64,000 nt of DNA from Hemerocallis citrina (Eukaryota > Streptophyta > Magnoliopsida > Asparagales > Asphodelaceae): positions 84,683,230-84,747,229 of the forward strand of contig CM030363.1 of the NCBI GenBank assembly GCA_017893485.1, read 5' to 3'. The position numbers were made by a program, and so were the translations under genes. Under the pieces are notes generated by a model, which was not told the DNA's origin, did no database searches, and worked only from the letters and a program-made list of their open reading frames with translations. Below are positions 22,501-34,639 of the stretch, one piece after another (positions within the stretch are counted from its first letter, which is position 1; every line of letters begins with the position of its first letter).

Positions 22501-25500
22501 TTAATAAATATAGTGGGCTTAAAAAGGACAATTAGGCTTTTAAAGAGAATAATTTTAGAAAAATAAAGAGAACAATTACGATATGAAAATATTTCATACG
22601 AGAAATTATACCAATGAAATCATACGTGCACAACACATAAAAATCACAAAATTTCATAAATCAATTGTAACCCCTGTTTTTCCAAAAATGTATTTTTTGT
22701 GTATTTTCGGTATTTAAAAATTTTTGCAATTTTTTTTCCCGGTTTTCAAATTCTTTTGTCCAGATGTGTAATTGACCCTTCTAGTAAAATCTGTTTTCGA
22801 TCAATTATTTTATTTGTAATTATTTTATATGATTTTTATTTGGTAATACAATTCTTATTATTTCTTTTATTATTACTCTTATTTTTTCTGTTTCTGTTAT
22901 TATTATTAGTAATTTTATTATTTTTATCATTTTCTTATTATTATTATTGTTATTAGTATTATTTTTATTATTGATATTTTGATTGGTTATTAAAAATCCA
23001 CTTCTATTTGCAAATTGTATTTGTAATTACTTCAAATAAATACTATAGTGTAATGTGAATTACATTTTATTATATATCATATTTTTATTGGGTATTTTTA
23101 ATTCTATTGGATTTCTCTTATTTTTTAAAAACCCCAAACACAATATCCAATCAACTAACCAATACCCTATTCTTTAACCCAATTACCCAAAACCCATTCC
23201 CTGTTTATACCCCAAACCCACCTATCTTCCCAATTCCAGCCCAGACCCGTTACCCGTTACCTTTCCCCAACCCGTAACCCAACTCACCTAACCCTACAGC
23301 CAACCCTAATTTCCATTACCCTACTCCTATATAACCCATGCGCCTGTTCGTCTACCCCTCCCCTAGCCGCTTCGCCTTCTCCCACCCGCCGCCTTCTCAT
23401 CCTCTGCCATCGTTCAGTCACGACACCAGGCCGAACCTCCAACCTTCCCTGTTTCCTTCGCACCCACGACCGCCGCCCCGTCTCCTGCCATGCTCCTCGA
23501 CGCCGCCAGCCAGCCAACCAGCCAGCCAGCCCACAGCGCGCTCCCCGCGTGTGTCGTCCCCTTGCCATTGTTCTTGCCGTTGTTCTTGGCCACTTGATTA
23601 TTGGTGTGCGTGCCTTTGGGTTATTCATAGTTCGTTCTTGGTTCGTGATTCTTCGTCGTGCAATCATGATTGTGTGGTTCCCGTTCTTGGTTTGTAGTGA
23701 TTCGTGTTCGTCGTTCGATTGTGTTCGTTGCCGGGAATCCGTTCCTGTTATTCTTATTTGGAATCGTTTTATCGTCGGTTAAGGCAAGTAACTTGTACTT
23801 ATATTCTTTTGTATGATACAAGTCAAAAATACTGCTTATACTGCAGTTGGGTTCTAAAAACAATTCGTGTGAAACCCCTTGTTGATATTGTTTCTATAGT
23901 GATTTGACCATAGTTGCCTTACGACACCATATTGACATGAATTAACTTAGATTTTACTCGTTCTTGATTTGATCATGTATGTGGGATTTTTGTGAGAAAT
24001 TGAGTATTTGTTGAGATCCATGTGATAGACTTGTTTTAGATATGTTAATTACTATATTTCATGATGTTTGGACACTTGGTAGACTCGATTTCATATTTGG
24101 TTGCGTTTGGAACAAGTTTCGTTAGATCTATATTGATTTTTGTTTTTGAGAAAAATCTGTGTTTTGCCGCTATTCTGTCTTGATCAAGACCATATTAAGG
24201 TCAGAATCTTAATTTCAGTATAAAATATGATTTGTAGAGGATTTCATCTTCTTTCCAATCACTCTGACCTTGCTCGATTTCGTTTTCGTAGTGTGAGATA
24301 TGACTGTTTTTCTACAGAGGTGTAGATCTTTTTCAGATTTCGTTTCTTGGTGTTTTTGATGATTAAATTATTTTGATACTTGTGCTACACATATTATTTT
24401 GATCTAAAATTTTGGTAAGTATTTCTAAACTTGATTAGAGATTGCCCAGAATTTTGGTGGATTTTATTGATGAGTTTTATAACCGATTTCATGCTTGTTT
24501 ATGAAAGCTATACTTGCTGTATTTTGCTGTGATTCGTATTTTCACCCTGATTCCTTTTACTGTATGGAAAATATTTGTGAAATATAAAAGTTATCATATT
24601 CTATCTATTTTCATCTCCCCTTGGCGGATTTGGATTTCGTTCTACGGTTTGCGAGATATTTCAGTTTTCGTATAGCAGTGTTGGGAATTCCAGATTTGCA
24701 AAACTATCGTTTCCTAATGTTTTCTGATTTTCGTTGACTGATCTAACTTCACTGGAAAATTATGAAACCTTATATTTTGATACTAGACAGATAGGGGAAT
24801 ACCCCATATTTTTTGTGAATTTATTTATTGAGTTTTGATGCTTTTTTTTACTGTGAATTCGATTTTCTGATTTCTGTCTGAATGTGTTTTCTGTATTCAA
24901 ATCAGTTTTGAGCTATATTTTTGTGAATTAGTATGTGACTTATTTATATTCTCTGGATTCGGTTGGGAGTCTATTTTCTAGACGTTTTAAAGGATTCATA
25001 TTTGCATCTTTGTAACACTGGAAATCACTATTTTACTGCAATGTGGTCTTGCTATCCTGAACTTGAGATTTGGTTATTTCATTCTTTTATGTGTTATCTT
25101 GCACTCGTACATGTTTATTTTGCAACTTGAACTTATTACATGATCATTCCATGTTATTGTTGATATATTTAGCACACCTACATAATTTTTTGACATTAAT
25201 AATAAATAACCAAGCCGGAGTTTAAGGGAAAGATCTAATAGTGGATAATTCAGAAACGTGTACCCGGAAGGGGGCCATGTTTCCCATATTTGGAATTTGG
25301 TATATGATTTGCTTAATTTGGAATTAGGTATATGATTTGAATTATTTGGAATTTGGTATATGATTTGGATTATTTGGAATTTGGTATATGATTTGGTAAA
25401 TTTGGAATTTGGTATATGATTTGGATTACTTGTCCCTGAGTACGCTGCCCTCTATGGTCCACTATGAAATATAAAGCAAAACTGTTTGTTGTAGCAACCA

Positions 25501-26219
25501 TGTAGTAAAAGCTGGGATGCATGAAGTGCTACCTAGATAGTAATCACTACAGGACTTGATACATGATACTTGATACACAGTTACATGATACTTGATACTT
25601 GATCCATGTTTACATGATACTTGTTCACTTGACACTTGATATATGCTATATGATACTTGTTCACCTTACCATACTAGTTGTTTATTTTGACATCATGCTT
25701 ATTCCATGTTATTAGTTAGTTTTCCCCATGTACTTGTATCCTGCATTACAAGCGGCCCGTAACTTGCAATTGACGGGTACTTGTTTTCTCTTTTCCTCTT
25801 CCCTGCAATTGTTAAATTGCAGATTTTGGGGAACAGGTTCTAGACGGTATCGATGACATAAAGTATTAGTGCTGAATTTTATTATTATTATTTCTTGTAA
25901 CATGCTTGAACAATATTGTATTTTGATACTTGAATTTATTCTTGTATTTAGGCAATGTGACCCAGGATATTTGATTTATTCAGATCATGACTATTTGAGA
26001 TTTATATATTTGGATTCAAGTATTCTTGTTAATATTTTGGTTCATATGTGCATGTTGGTTGATACTTTTGCTTCCGACTCTGATGATTCTTGTGAATGTT
26101 GTAAAGATTCTTGAACAGCTTATGGATGATGAAAATCATTTGCTGGGCTTTTGTCGCGTATCCGTATTCCATATTCTCTTTTGGGAAGCGGGGCGTGACA
26201 TCAATTCTAGGGTGTTACA
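19508..26219 (-). repeat. 3' LTR of element A, interrupted
   Basis: The plus strand starts TGTAACACCTCGAATTCC and ends TCTAGGGTGTTACA. It matches the 5' LTR (31432-34634) along its length up to 22665. After the solo LTR it resumes for only 14 bp (26206-26219). GTCGACTG-type repeats lie at about 21005-21250 and a minisatellite at about 20085-20290. The hairpin near 19755 is degenerate in this copy. Confidence 0.9.
22666..26200 (+). mobile_element. Solo LTR, type-2 family (3.5 kb), nested in element A
   Basis: It runs TGTAACCCCTGTTTTTCC...GGGAAGCGGGGCGTGACA and is flanked by an exact 5-bp duplication, TCAAT (22661-22665 and 26201-26205). It interrupts the 3' LTR of A close to its start in the sense direction. 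There is a TATA box at about 23330 (CCTATATAACCC), a C-rich leader at 23340-23550, and a 28-bp minisatellite (TTTGGAATTTGGTATATGAT units, 25285-25425). No internal coding region is present. Frames inside it are compositional. Confidence 0.92.
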
Positions 26220-26234
26220 ACACTCCCTCCTTAG
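26220..26234 (-). other. Polypurine tract of element A
   Basis: The minus strand reads TAAGGAGGGAGTGT directly before the 3' LTR start TGTAACACC. This is the expected plus-strand DNA primer site and fixes the LTR boundary. Confidence 0.75.
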
Positions 26235-26344
26235 AATAGTTCCGTCCTCGGAACTACACTTAAAGAGTGAGAAACAGGAATACAACAAAGAGATAAGAAA
26301 GAAAAGAAAAGAAGATACAAATCACTTAAAGAGCTCAGGATGAT

Positions 26345-27666
26345 CTTTCATCATCCTCTCCTCAGATTCCCAATAGCCTTTTCAACCAACTGGTTTCTCC
26401 AGACTACCTTGACCATCGGTATAGTCTTATTCCTCAAGACTTTCTCCCGACGATCAAAAATCTCAACCGGAAGCTCAGTGTAGCTCAGATCCAACTGTAA
26501 ACCCTCCGGTACTTTAGGCAATGATGACTGGGATCTGGAATGTAACCTCTCAGCATAGACACATGAAAGACATTGTGCACCTGAGACAACTCTTTCGGTA
26601 ACTCAAGCCGGTAAGCATTTTTTCCGATCCTTTTCAATATCTTATACGGGCCGATAAATCTCGGGGCTAACTTCCAACCTCTACCGAAACGAATCACACC
26701 CTTGGTAGGTGAAACCTTCAGAAAGACAAAGTCACCTACCTCAAACTCAAGGTCCCTCCTCCGGTTGTCTGCATAGCTCTTCTGCCTACTCTGAGCATCC
26801 ACCAACCTCTTCCTGATCAGATCGATCTTTTCAGAGGTCTGATGCACAATCTCAGGCCCAAACATCTGTCGTTCTCCAACTTCGAACCAACCAACAAGTG
26901 TTCTGCACTTCCTGCCATACAGAGCTTCGTACAGCGCCATTCCTATACTAGTCTGAAAACTATTGTTATAGGCAAACTCCACCAAAGCTAGATGCCTTTC
27001 CCAACTGCCTCCAAAGTCTAGTACACAACACCGAAGCATGTCCTTAAGAATACGGTTGACTCTCTCAGTCTGCCCATCAGTTTGTGGATGAAAAGCAGTG
27101 CTGAAATCCATCTTGGTACCCAAAGCTGTCTGAAGAATCCTCTAGAAATGCGAAGTAAACCCCGCATCTCGATCAGACACAATGGTCAACGAAACACTAT
27201 GAAGCCTGACAATCTCACCAACATACAGCTCAGCTAATCTGCCCATCGAGGAAGTGAGTTTCGTCGCTAAGAGGTGGACGGACTTTGTTAGTTGATCGAC
27301 TATAACCCAAATTGCATCATTACCCTTGGAACTCTTGGGTAAACCCGTGGTGAAATCCATACTGATGTTATCCCACTTCCATTCCGGAATAGGTAACAGT
27401 TGCAATAATCCTCTGGATTTCTGATTCTCGGCTTTGACTTGTTAACAAATCTTACACCTCGCCACAAACTTGGCCGCATCCCGCTTCAAAACTGACCACC
27501 AGAAATGCTGCTTAATATCCCTATACATCTTAGTACTCCCAGGATGTACAGACAAAAGAGTAGCATGTGCCTCCTGAAGAATACTTTCTTTCAAGTCTGA
27601 CTGATTCGAAACACACAGCCTCTCTCCAAACCACAGCACTCCATCCATGGTCTGGAACTCGGACAA
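26345..27666 (-). pseudogene. Element A integrase (degenerate)
   Basis: The N-terminal HHCC zinc region is visible (HATLLSVHPGSTKMYRD...CKIC). The core has the DDE residues in [21 protein letters not shown] and FHPQTDGQTERVN. The C-terminus continues PTKGVIRFGRGWKLAPRFIG, NVFHVSMLRGYIPDP and VWRNQ. Two stops interrupt it: TAA after CKIC (about 27440), where the family has Gln, and TAG after FTSHF (about 27140), where it has Trp. Both need only one C-to-T or G-to-A change. Integrase normally inserts the element cDNA; this copy cannot make a full protein. Confidence 0.93.
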
Positions 27667-27791
27667 CCTGCCAACCCTGACCTATTCCTTCATCATCTGA
27701 ATCTCTGCATCTTCCATCTGACTTGCGATAATCCTTTCATTCAGCGTTGGTTGGTTGAAGCCTCAACTGAGCTAAAGATGATCCCCAAGCC

Positions 27792-29268
27792 TTACAGAAC
27801 GACTTCAATACCATCCCGATCCAACTCCTCTGCCAGCTGCCTCTGAGTCGTAATCAAACTAGCCAGACTGCTCTTGCGGCTAAGTGCATCAGCAACATTA
27901 GCCTTCCCCGGATGGTACTTAATCTCCGGACAAATGTCCGCAAGCACCTCCAGCCATCTCCTTTGCCTCAAATTCAGATCCTTCTGCTGATAGATGTACT
28001 TCAAGCTCTTGAGGTCCGTGTACATGTTTTAGCTTTTTACCATACACGTAATGTCTCCATTGCTTTAAGGCAAAGATAATCGCATCCAACTCTAGATCGT
28101 GAGTCGGATAATTCTTCTCATGCACTCGTAGTTGCCTAGACCCATAAGCGATCACTTTTCCTTCTTGCATTAAGACACAACCAAGCCCACGATGTGAAGC
28201 ATCACTGTAGACATCGTACTCAACACCTGCTCTAGGCAAAGCTAAAATGGGTGCAGAAGTCAGCCTCTCTTTCAACTCCTGAAAGCTTGCCTCGCACTGC
28301 TCAGTCCACTTGAAGTTCATATTCTTCTTGGTTAGACCAGTGAGCGGCATGGCTATCTGAGCATAGCCCTGGATAAACCTCCTGTAATATCCAGTCAACC
28401 TAAGGAAACTCCTGATTTCCTTCACTGTAGTAGGCCTTGCCCAATCCTTCACTGCCTCTATCTTCTGCAGATCCGTTGCTACTCCCTCCTTAGAAAGGAT
28501 GTGACCTAGGAATGCCACTTCAGATTTCCAGAAATCGCACTTGGATAACTTGGCATACAACTCATGCTCTTCCAGCTTCTTCAAAACTGCTGCCAGATGC
28601 TCTGTGTGCTCCTCCTCCGATTTGGAGTATGCAAGGATATCATCGATGAACACCACAACGAAAGAATCAATAAACGGCCTCATTACTCTGTTCATCATAT
28701 CCATGAAAATTGCAGATGCATTCGTTACTCCGAACGGCATAACTAAGAATTCGTAATGCCCGTATCGAGTTCTGAATGCAGTCTTATGTACATCTTCAGC
28801 TTTTACTCGAACTTGATGGTAACCTGATCGAAGATCTATTTTGGAGAAGACAGCTGCTCCTTGTAGTCGATCGAATGGGTCGTCAATTCGGGGAATCAGA
28901 TACTTATTCAGAATAGTGAACTTATTCAGCTCCCGGTAATCGCTGCACATCCTCATCGAACCATCCTTCTTCTTTACCAAAAGCACTGGCGCTTCCCAAG
29001 GTGACGCACTCGGTTGAATAAAGCCTTTCTCCAACAGTTCCTCAATCTGCCGTTTGATCTCATCCTGCTCCACAGGCACCATCCTATACGATGCCTTGGA
29101 AATTGGTGCACTCTCTGGCTGAATAGTGATGCTGAACTCCACATCACGATGCGGGGGGAACCAGGAAAATCTTCTAAGAATACTGTCGGGTAATCCTGAA
29201 TCACTGGAATTTGCTGCACCTCTGCAGAAACATCCCTCTTGCAGATAGCTTCCACCAGACCAGAACAT
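27792..29268 (-). pseudogene. Element A reverse transcriptase and RNase H
   Basis: RT motifs in order are [58 protein letters not shown] and the catalytic [10 protein letters not shown] (both Asp present). The thumb follows with [10 protein letters not shown]. RNase H starts at [13 protein letters not shown], has [11 protein letters not shown], and continues after a frameshift near 28029 as [11 protein letters not shown] and HPGKANVADALSRK. A second frameshift near 29155, in a run of six G (29153-29158), separates RT from protease. The family carries these domains in one polyprotein. Confidence 0.95.
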
Positions 29269-29651
29269 CTCCTCTTCCCTTGGAAAGTGACTTCAGGTCC
29301 ACCTGGAGCCTTCACTGTTACTGTCTTGGTCTTGCACTCGATGCTTGCACTGTACATCGACATCCAATCAATGCCAATGATAACATCGACTCCCAAGACA
29401 TTCAGCTCGATCAGATCAATCCCGAAAATTCTATCTCCAATCACGATCTCATAGTCCGCATAGTACCGATCAGTGGTTAAAGTCTCCCCTGATGGAGTAG
29501 CTACTGCTAAAACCTTGCCTGGAAATATCTTCAATTCAACTCCCAGAACTTTAGCAAACTTAGGTGATATAAAGGTATGAGAGGACCCAGTATCGAACAA
29601 AACAACAATTTTCTTTCCATTCAAATAAAGTTCTCCTGTTACATAACACAC
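29170..29651 (-). pseudogene. Element A aspartic protease
   Basis: A single-Asp retroviral-type protease with catalytic VVLFDTGSSHTFIS, a flap-region SGETLTT and the second hydrophobic motif DVIIGIDWMS. It would cut the Gag-Pol polyprotein and act as a dimer. The start shown (MCYVTGELYLNGKK) lies downstream of gag. The frame runs into the G-run frameshift at 29153-29158 just before RT. Confidence 0.9.
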
Positions 29652-29708
29652 ACTCGTTACATAACAGTTTACTATAAAAGCGGGAAAAGAGAAACAACAG
29701 AAAACACT

Positions 29709-30739
29709 CTAAACATCCTCCCTTGTATCAGTGATGACGTGATTCACCTCATCAGTGTCAGCTTCAGTCAATGCAAATACTCGCCCTTGCTGGTACGACT
29801 TCTTTCCAACTTGCTGCATTGGTCCACTACGAGTGACATTCTGCGGCTTGGGGCATTGCGACTTGTAATGTCCCGTCTCACCATAGTTGAAGCAAGTCAC
29901 CACAGGAGGTCTCACCCAATTGTTTTCGGGTTTCCCAGCTACGTTGATAGCATTCGCTCCCGTTGGTTTGAACCTCTGGGCTGGCGGCTGTCCCCTGAAG
30001 TTGCCAGAAACTACGGGCCCCTTCCCAACATTCCAGTTGGTCCTCCGATTTTTAATAGCATGGAACTGCTCCATGTCTGCCTCAGTGGCTGCAGCTCGTT
30101 TGACCAGCTTATCAAACCTCCTGATACCGAGGGGTATCATCTTGGATCTCAGACTTGGCCTCAAACCATGTTCGAATTTTCGACCCTTCTTCACCTCATC
30201 CATTACCAATTTGGGCGCGTACCTAGAGAGCTGAGTGAACCTTGTCTCATACTCCCTAACCGACATGCCGCCCTGCTGCAGCGCTAGAAACTCCATGGCC
30301 TTTTCTCCCGGACGTCTGAGGAAAAATAATGACTGCGAAATTCCTCTAAGAATTCATCCCAGCCAATAACAACACCTCCCATCGTCCGCTTCATCTACTG
30401 CCACCATACAACCGCATCCTTCTCGAACTGCAGCGCTGCCAACTTCACCTTGCTGCCCTCCTGAGTCTCCAAGACTTCGAAGATAGTCTCTACCTGCCAG
30501 ATCCAATTGTCAGCCGCGTCAGGGTCTGACTTCCCCTCAAACACCGGTGGTTTCATCCATTTGAATGATTCCACGAGTTTGATTGCTTCGGGTACTGGAT
30601 TCGCAGGCACCCTTCCTTGATTCTGATTCATGGCAACAACATTGAGTGTCTGATAGACCCTCGCTAATTCCGTTTCCAAGTCCAGTCCTTCACCATTTCG
30701 AGCTCCTTTTCTAGCCATATTCTGATGCAAAAATTCCAT
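29709..30739 (-). pseudogene. Element A gag
   Basis: Capsid-type Retrotrans_gag sequence reads PPVFEGKSDPDAADNWI and LAALQFEKDAVVWWQ, then an in-frame TAG at about 30392, then a one-base shift in AAAAGG near 30305, then LALQQGGMSVREYETRFTQL. The nucleocapsid zinc knuckle reads CFNYGETGHYKSQC: the second Cys of CCHC is Tyr, a single G-to-A change on the coding strand, so this knuckle should not bind zinc. The likely start is M at 30739 or MARKGARN at 30718. Confidence 0.92.
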
Positions 30740-30867
30740 TAAATTCGAAGTAGAAAAACATGAATTTTAAATCAACTTTTCATTTCATTGAATTTCAAAC
30801 TTTATACATTCGAATTTAAAACATTCCTTACATAAGAAGAAAGTAGTAAGAAGATACAACAGTCTAG

Positions 30868-31271
30868 TTCCTAAGGTTCCTCTTGGCTTCACGAAGCTCT
30901 TCCCATAGTTCTTCCACTTCCTCCTTCAGTACATCGTACATGTTTTTCCTCTTCTCGAGTTTCCAAACACGATGACTGAGAATTGCAATGCTCTCCTTGC
31001 TCTTCGCACACTGCGCCTGCAGCAGCTCCGCTCTCTCCCACTGAGTCTCAACCTTCCTCTAAAGAGACATAATAAGACTACTCAGAACTGGTTCTTCCTC
31101 GTCGGAGGAATCATCAGATGAATCTGCAGGTGGAGTGATCTTTCGGGACTCAGGCCATTCCTCTTCCACTTCTTCAGGATCTTCTTCATCTGAATCAGCT
31201 TGCCTGGGGTAGTAATCCTCCTCAACAATGTGCAAATCATCATCTCCAGCAGTGTCAAAGTGGTCCACCAT
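30868..31271 (-). pseudogene. Extra pre-gag ORF of element A: acidic, then coiled coil
   Basis: Between the 5' LTR and gag, on the same strand, an ORF starts MVDHFDTAGDDDLHIVEEDY at 31271. Its first ~70 residues are very acidic (DSDEEDPEEVEEEW, DDSSDEEE). An in-frame TAG at 31059-31061 follows LIMSL. The same frame then runs on for about 63 codons as a Lys/Glu/Leu-rich helix (AILSHRVWKLEKRKNMYD, EEVEELWEELREAK) to a TAG at about 30868. It looks like one ~135-residue protein with one stop. It is not a standard gypsy domain and I do not recognise it. Confidence 0.6.
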
Positions 31272-31404
31272 CTTAAAGAAAGGAGGAGAAGAAACATAAA
31301 TCATAGAGAAACACAAATGTAAGTGGCTTACATTTAAATATCTAGACTCAACACACGCTCTAATGTCTACTTCTAGGGCGTCGTTCCTTATAAATTTGTA
31401 CTAC

Positions 31405-31431
31405 TTGGAAGCGTGGCTCTGACACCACTCG
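31405..31431 (-). other. Primer binding site of element A
   Basis: Directly after the 5' LTR the minus strand reads CGAGTGGTGTCAGAGCCACG. TGGTGTCAGAGC differs by one base from the initiator tRNA-Met type site TGGTATCAGAGC seen at 6775. Confidence 0.8.
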
Positions 31432-31681
31432 GTAACACCCCAAATTCCAAAACACACTGAATTCGAAGTTCCACAGGATCTTTACACTTCTTTCGTACAA
31501 TTTTACAAGGAAATAAAAACTTTTTGTTACATCAGAGTTTATACTTACATTACATATTCACTACGGAAGCAATTTTACAACAAATACATGAATTGAATTG
31601 TACAACACATGAACCATTCTTTAATCAGCATGCATTCTTTAGTCTTGTTAATCACCTTACCCTGCATAAAAACTGTGGGCG

Positions 31682-31703
31682 CGTCAGTTGCTTACAACTG
31701 ACG
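31682..31703 (-). promoter_or_regulatory. Conserved LTR hairpin
   Basis: CGTCAGTTG-CTTA-CAACTGACG is a perfect 9-bp stem. The 3' LTR copy (about 19753-19775) has lost pairing by substitutions. Confidence 0.65.
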
Positions 31704-32924
31704 AAATATTATACACGGCTATCCTCTCTATGCCGAAACAGCATAACGATTCTCAAATGCTTAAACAAACCACAAAATTGATCACAAATAGAACTACAAG
31801 GGACTATCCTATGGATGTCGTGTTGGGCGGTGCGCTTAGTCCTTAATGCAGTTATTTATATTAGACGACACTAATGCGCACTTGTTCAGATTTTATGCAT
31901 CCCATACTACATAGGTCTGAGGGCAAGCCCTTAACCGTTCTACATTTGGCAGGGTTAAAAATCTCGTCATGACTTAAACTACTACTGTAACTACGATAAG
32001 TATCCTAGATGTTCTATGAGTTACGAGTTCATGTCCAGACAGCTTGGAGGGAAATTCCACGTCATGTCACGACGCATCATGAAGAACTTATGGACAATTC
32101 AGTCCCCGTAATGGGACATGACACCACCTGCTTTACCAAACACCCCACGAGCATCGCCTATGGTACGGACTTCTAGAGACATATCCACGTCATGTCACGA
32201 CGCATCATGAAGATAGCCTGTGAATACCCTCACACGGTAGCTCCGAGTTCCTCATACTCGTGTTTTTCTCTTATTTTCATCACCTCTTCGCTATGTTTCT
32301 AATCCTTAGTTATTTGAATCATGAACAAAAATTAATTCTCTAGAGTTAGCCTTTCCACTATACTGGTCTTAATCATCTATTCGACATGACCCAATCTTGG
32401 TCTTTTCATCTCAAATTTTATTTCAACATATCTCTTTTCAATGCCGGTATGAGGCTTAACTATACTCTAGTTCTCAATTTCAATTCACAATCACAAAATC
32501 GAGTTTTCATAGTCATAAAGTCTTATTCATGATTAACTTTAATTTTCTTTTCATGTTCATAGCATTTGTATATTCACGCTAAAAATTCTTTCACAATTCA
32601 TCATAACATTCAATTTCACTTTCATGTACAAACTCATGCATAAACAAAAGAATTCATTTTTTCTAACTTGTCACATTCATAGCTCATTCAACCACCATGA
32701 AATTACTGTACTGTCATTTTATCAAAAATTTACACTCTTATTGCCAAAACTCATTTCAAAACACATTTAAACAAGGCATGTATTTTTCTTTATTCAAGGA
32801 CAATTTGAACTAATAAAAATAATAAGTTCTTGCTTGCCAAAAATAGTCTCAAATCCTTATTCATACTGGGCCACAGGTTATAGAAAGTTCTTTGACGAAA
32901 ATCCAGGTATTAGTTGAAACTTCA

Positions 32925-33175
32925 GGGCAGTTGACTGTTAGGACATGGACCGTCGGCTGTTCTGTGAGGATTTACAACTCGAAAATCAATGTTTAGGGTA
33001 GTCGACTGTCACAGTGTAGTCGGTCGAATGATCCGCAAGGGTTTGAACTCGAAAACAAATAATCAGGACGGTCGACTGTTTCAATATAACTGGTCAACTG
33101 TTCCACAAATATTTGAACACGAAAACAAATACTCAGAGCAGTCGACTGTTTCAATGTAATCGGTCGACTGATGCT
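32925..33175 (-). repeat. GTCGACTG palindrome cluster in the LTR
   Basis: Units of about 75 bp contain paired CAGTCGACTGTTTCAATATA and GGTCGACTG, followed by a TTTGAACTCGAAAACAAAT-like link. GTCGAC is self-complementary. The 3' LTR copy is at about 21005-21250, and an independent cluster is at 55747-56081 in another type-1 LTR. Confidence 0.75.
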
Positions 33176-34639
33176 ACTAGGTTTTTCAAATTCCAAAAAT
33201 GTTTTTAGTTCTTTTTCTTCTCTTTTTGAGTCAAAAAATCTCCAGATTTCAAAATGTATAAGATTACAGCAAGTCGGTATATTTATAGCCATTATTGACT
33301 AATGAAACACGCGTTTTTGATCTTATTTTATGTTCTATGTCCATAATTTCAACATTGGGAACAAATCATAGTTGTACACATTTTGAAATATAAATTTTTA
33401 CAAAAATATTTCATTCCTTTTTTTTCATTTATTAATCCATCACATTAACTTAGAGAACATCAAAAATTTCCTTTCTTGCTACAATGAGATCACTCACAAT
33501 TAACCAAATCAATTTCACATGAAGCATTCAATTTTGTCTCATATATATAGATTTTCTTCACACAACATGGTTCTTTAATATCTAGCATGGCAAAACATGA
33601 TATCTTCTAGCATTTTAACTCATAATCTATCAACTAGCAATCACTTCAACACACATCTTCTAAATTACCAATTCATCTATACATAAGCAACCACAGGCCA
33701 ATTTCACTTAAGTTTTCGTTAACAATTCTATCAAAACATTCCTAGCATGGTATCCAGCTTTAGAAGCATGAGAAACACCCGCCTTATATGGAAAGAAAAA
33801 TCCAAAGAACTTCTAGAGAATCTCCTACAACGAAAACAAGGCCTTCTCTTCCTAGATCAACCGCCAAGTTGTGCCTCTCCTTATAATGATGCAAGCAACC
33901 CGAGCCTCCCTCTTCTTGATCCTTGAAAATGCCGGCCTCCTCCTTGGTTGAAGAACACAATAGCACACAATCTCACAACTCCTCAATTTTTTGCCTCACT
34001 AAAATTACTTCTCTTTTCTTTTCTTTCTACTCTTTTCTTTCAAAAATTCTAAGTGTGAGAATGAAGAGTATAGGGAGGGTTATTTATACAATATTTTAGG
34101 ATGAATGCAGGGTTAGGATTAGATCCAATGGTTAGAGATCAATGGTCTAGATGAACTAGGGAGTAATGAAAACTACCCATGATGAACAACCACCTCTTCA
34201 CTACTTCCATCACTCCCACTCCTCCATCTACAATCGGGCCTATGGGGAAAAGTGTGCAATGCACACCCTAGTGCTTGCACGTGCCACCTAGTGTCCCCAT
34301 TTACAAATTTGTTCATGTGACAAATTTAATTGTCCATGAAATGAGTCTACACTACAAGTTAGACCATTTCAAAAGAGAATTAAAGTAAATTGGCTCACTA
34401 ATGGGACAAACTAACCATGGGCTCAAAATAATTAAATAATTAATAAATATAGTGGGCTTAAAAAGGACAATTAGGCCTAGATTTAAATTAGGCTTTTAAA
34501 GAGAATAATTTAGAAAAATAAAGAGAACAATTACGATATAAAAATATTTCATACGAGAAATTATACCAATGAAATCATACGTGCACAACAAGTAAAAATC
34601 ACAAAATCTCATAAATCAATTCTAGGGTGTTACACATAT

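Larger units (their letters stand above)
19508..34634 (-). mobile_element. Ty3/gypsy retrotransposon A, Tekay/Del-like, nearly complete
   Basis: The element has two ~3.2-kb LTRs, a primer binding site, gag, pol in the order PR-RT-RNaseH-INT, and a polypurine tract. It is flanked by the exact duplication CATAT (19503-19507 and 34635-34639). Of its 15.1 kb, 3.5 kb is a solo LTR inserted in the 3' LTR. The domain order, integrase C-terminus and large LTRs fit the Tekay/Del chromovirus lineage. Several stops and frameshifts make it non-autonomous now. The LTR copies still differ only by scattered substitutions and small indels. Confidence 0.92.
31432..34634 (-). repeat. 5' LTR of element A (3.2 kb)
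   Basis: On the minus strand it runs TGTAACACCCTAGAATTGAT...GGAATTTGGGGTGTTAC. Landmarks in sense order: TATA box (34081-34090, TGTATAAATA), the leader ATCAAGAAGAGGGAGGCTCG, a GTCGACTG cluster (32925-33175), a minisatellite (32010-32225), the block CCTATGTAGTATGGGATGCA, a 9-bp hairpin (31682-31703) and a polyA-like region. The 3' LTR copy is highly similar. Confidence 0.92.

Noticed and set aside
23284..23697. Frames of 119-127 codons near the type-2 LTR leader
   Set aside because: C-rich leader with frames on both strands; not conserved in the copies at 14459 and 46796.
29577..30287. 236-codon plus-strand frame opposite gag
   Set aside because: It is the shadow of the gag and protease coding strand, whose motifs are clear.
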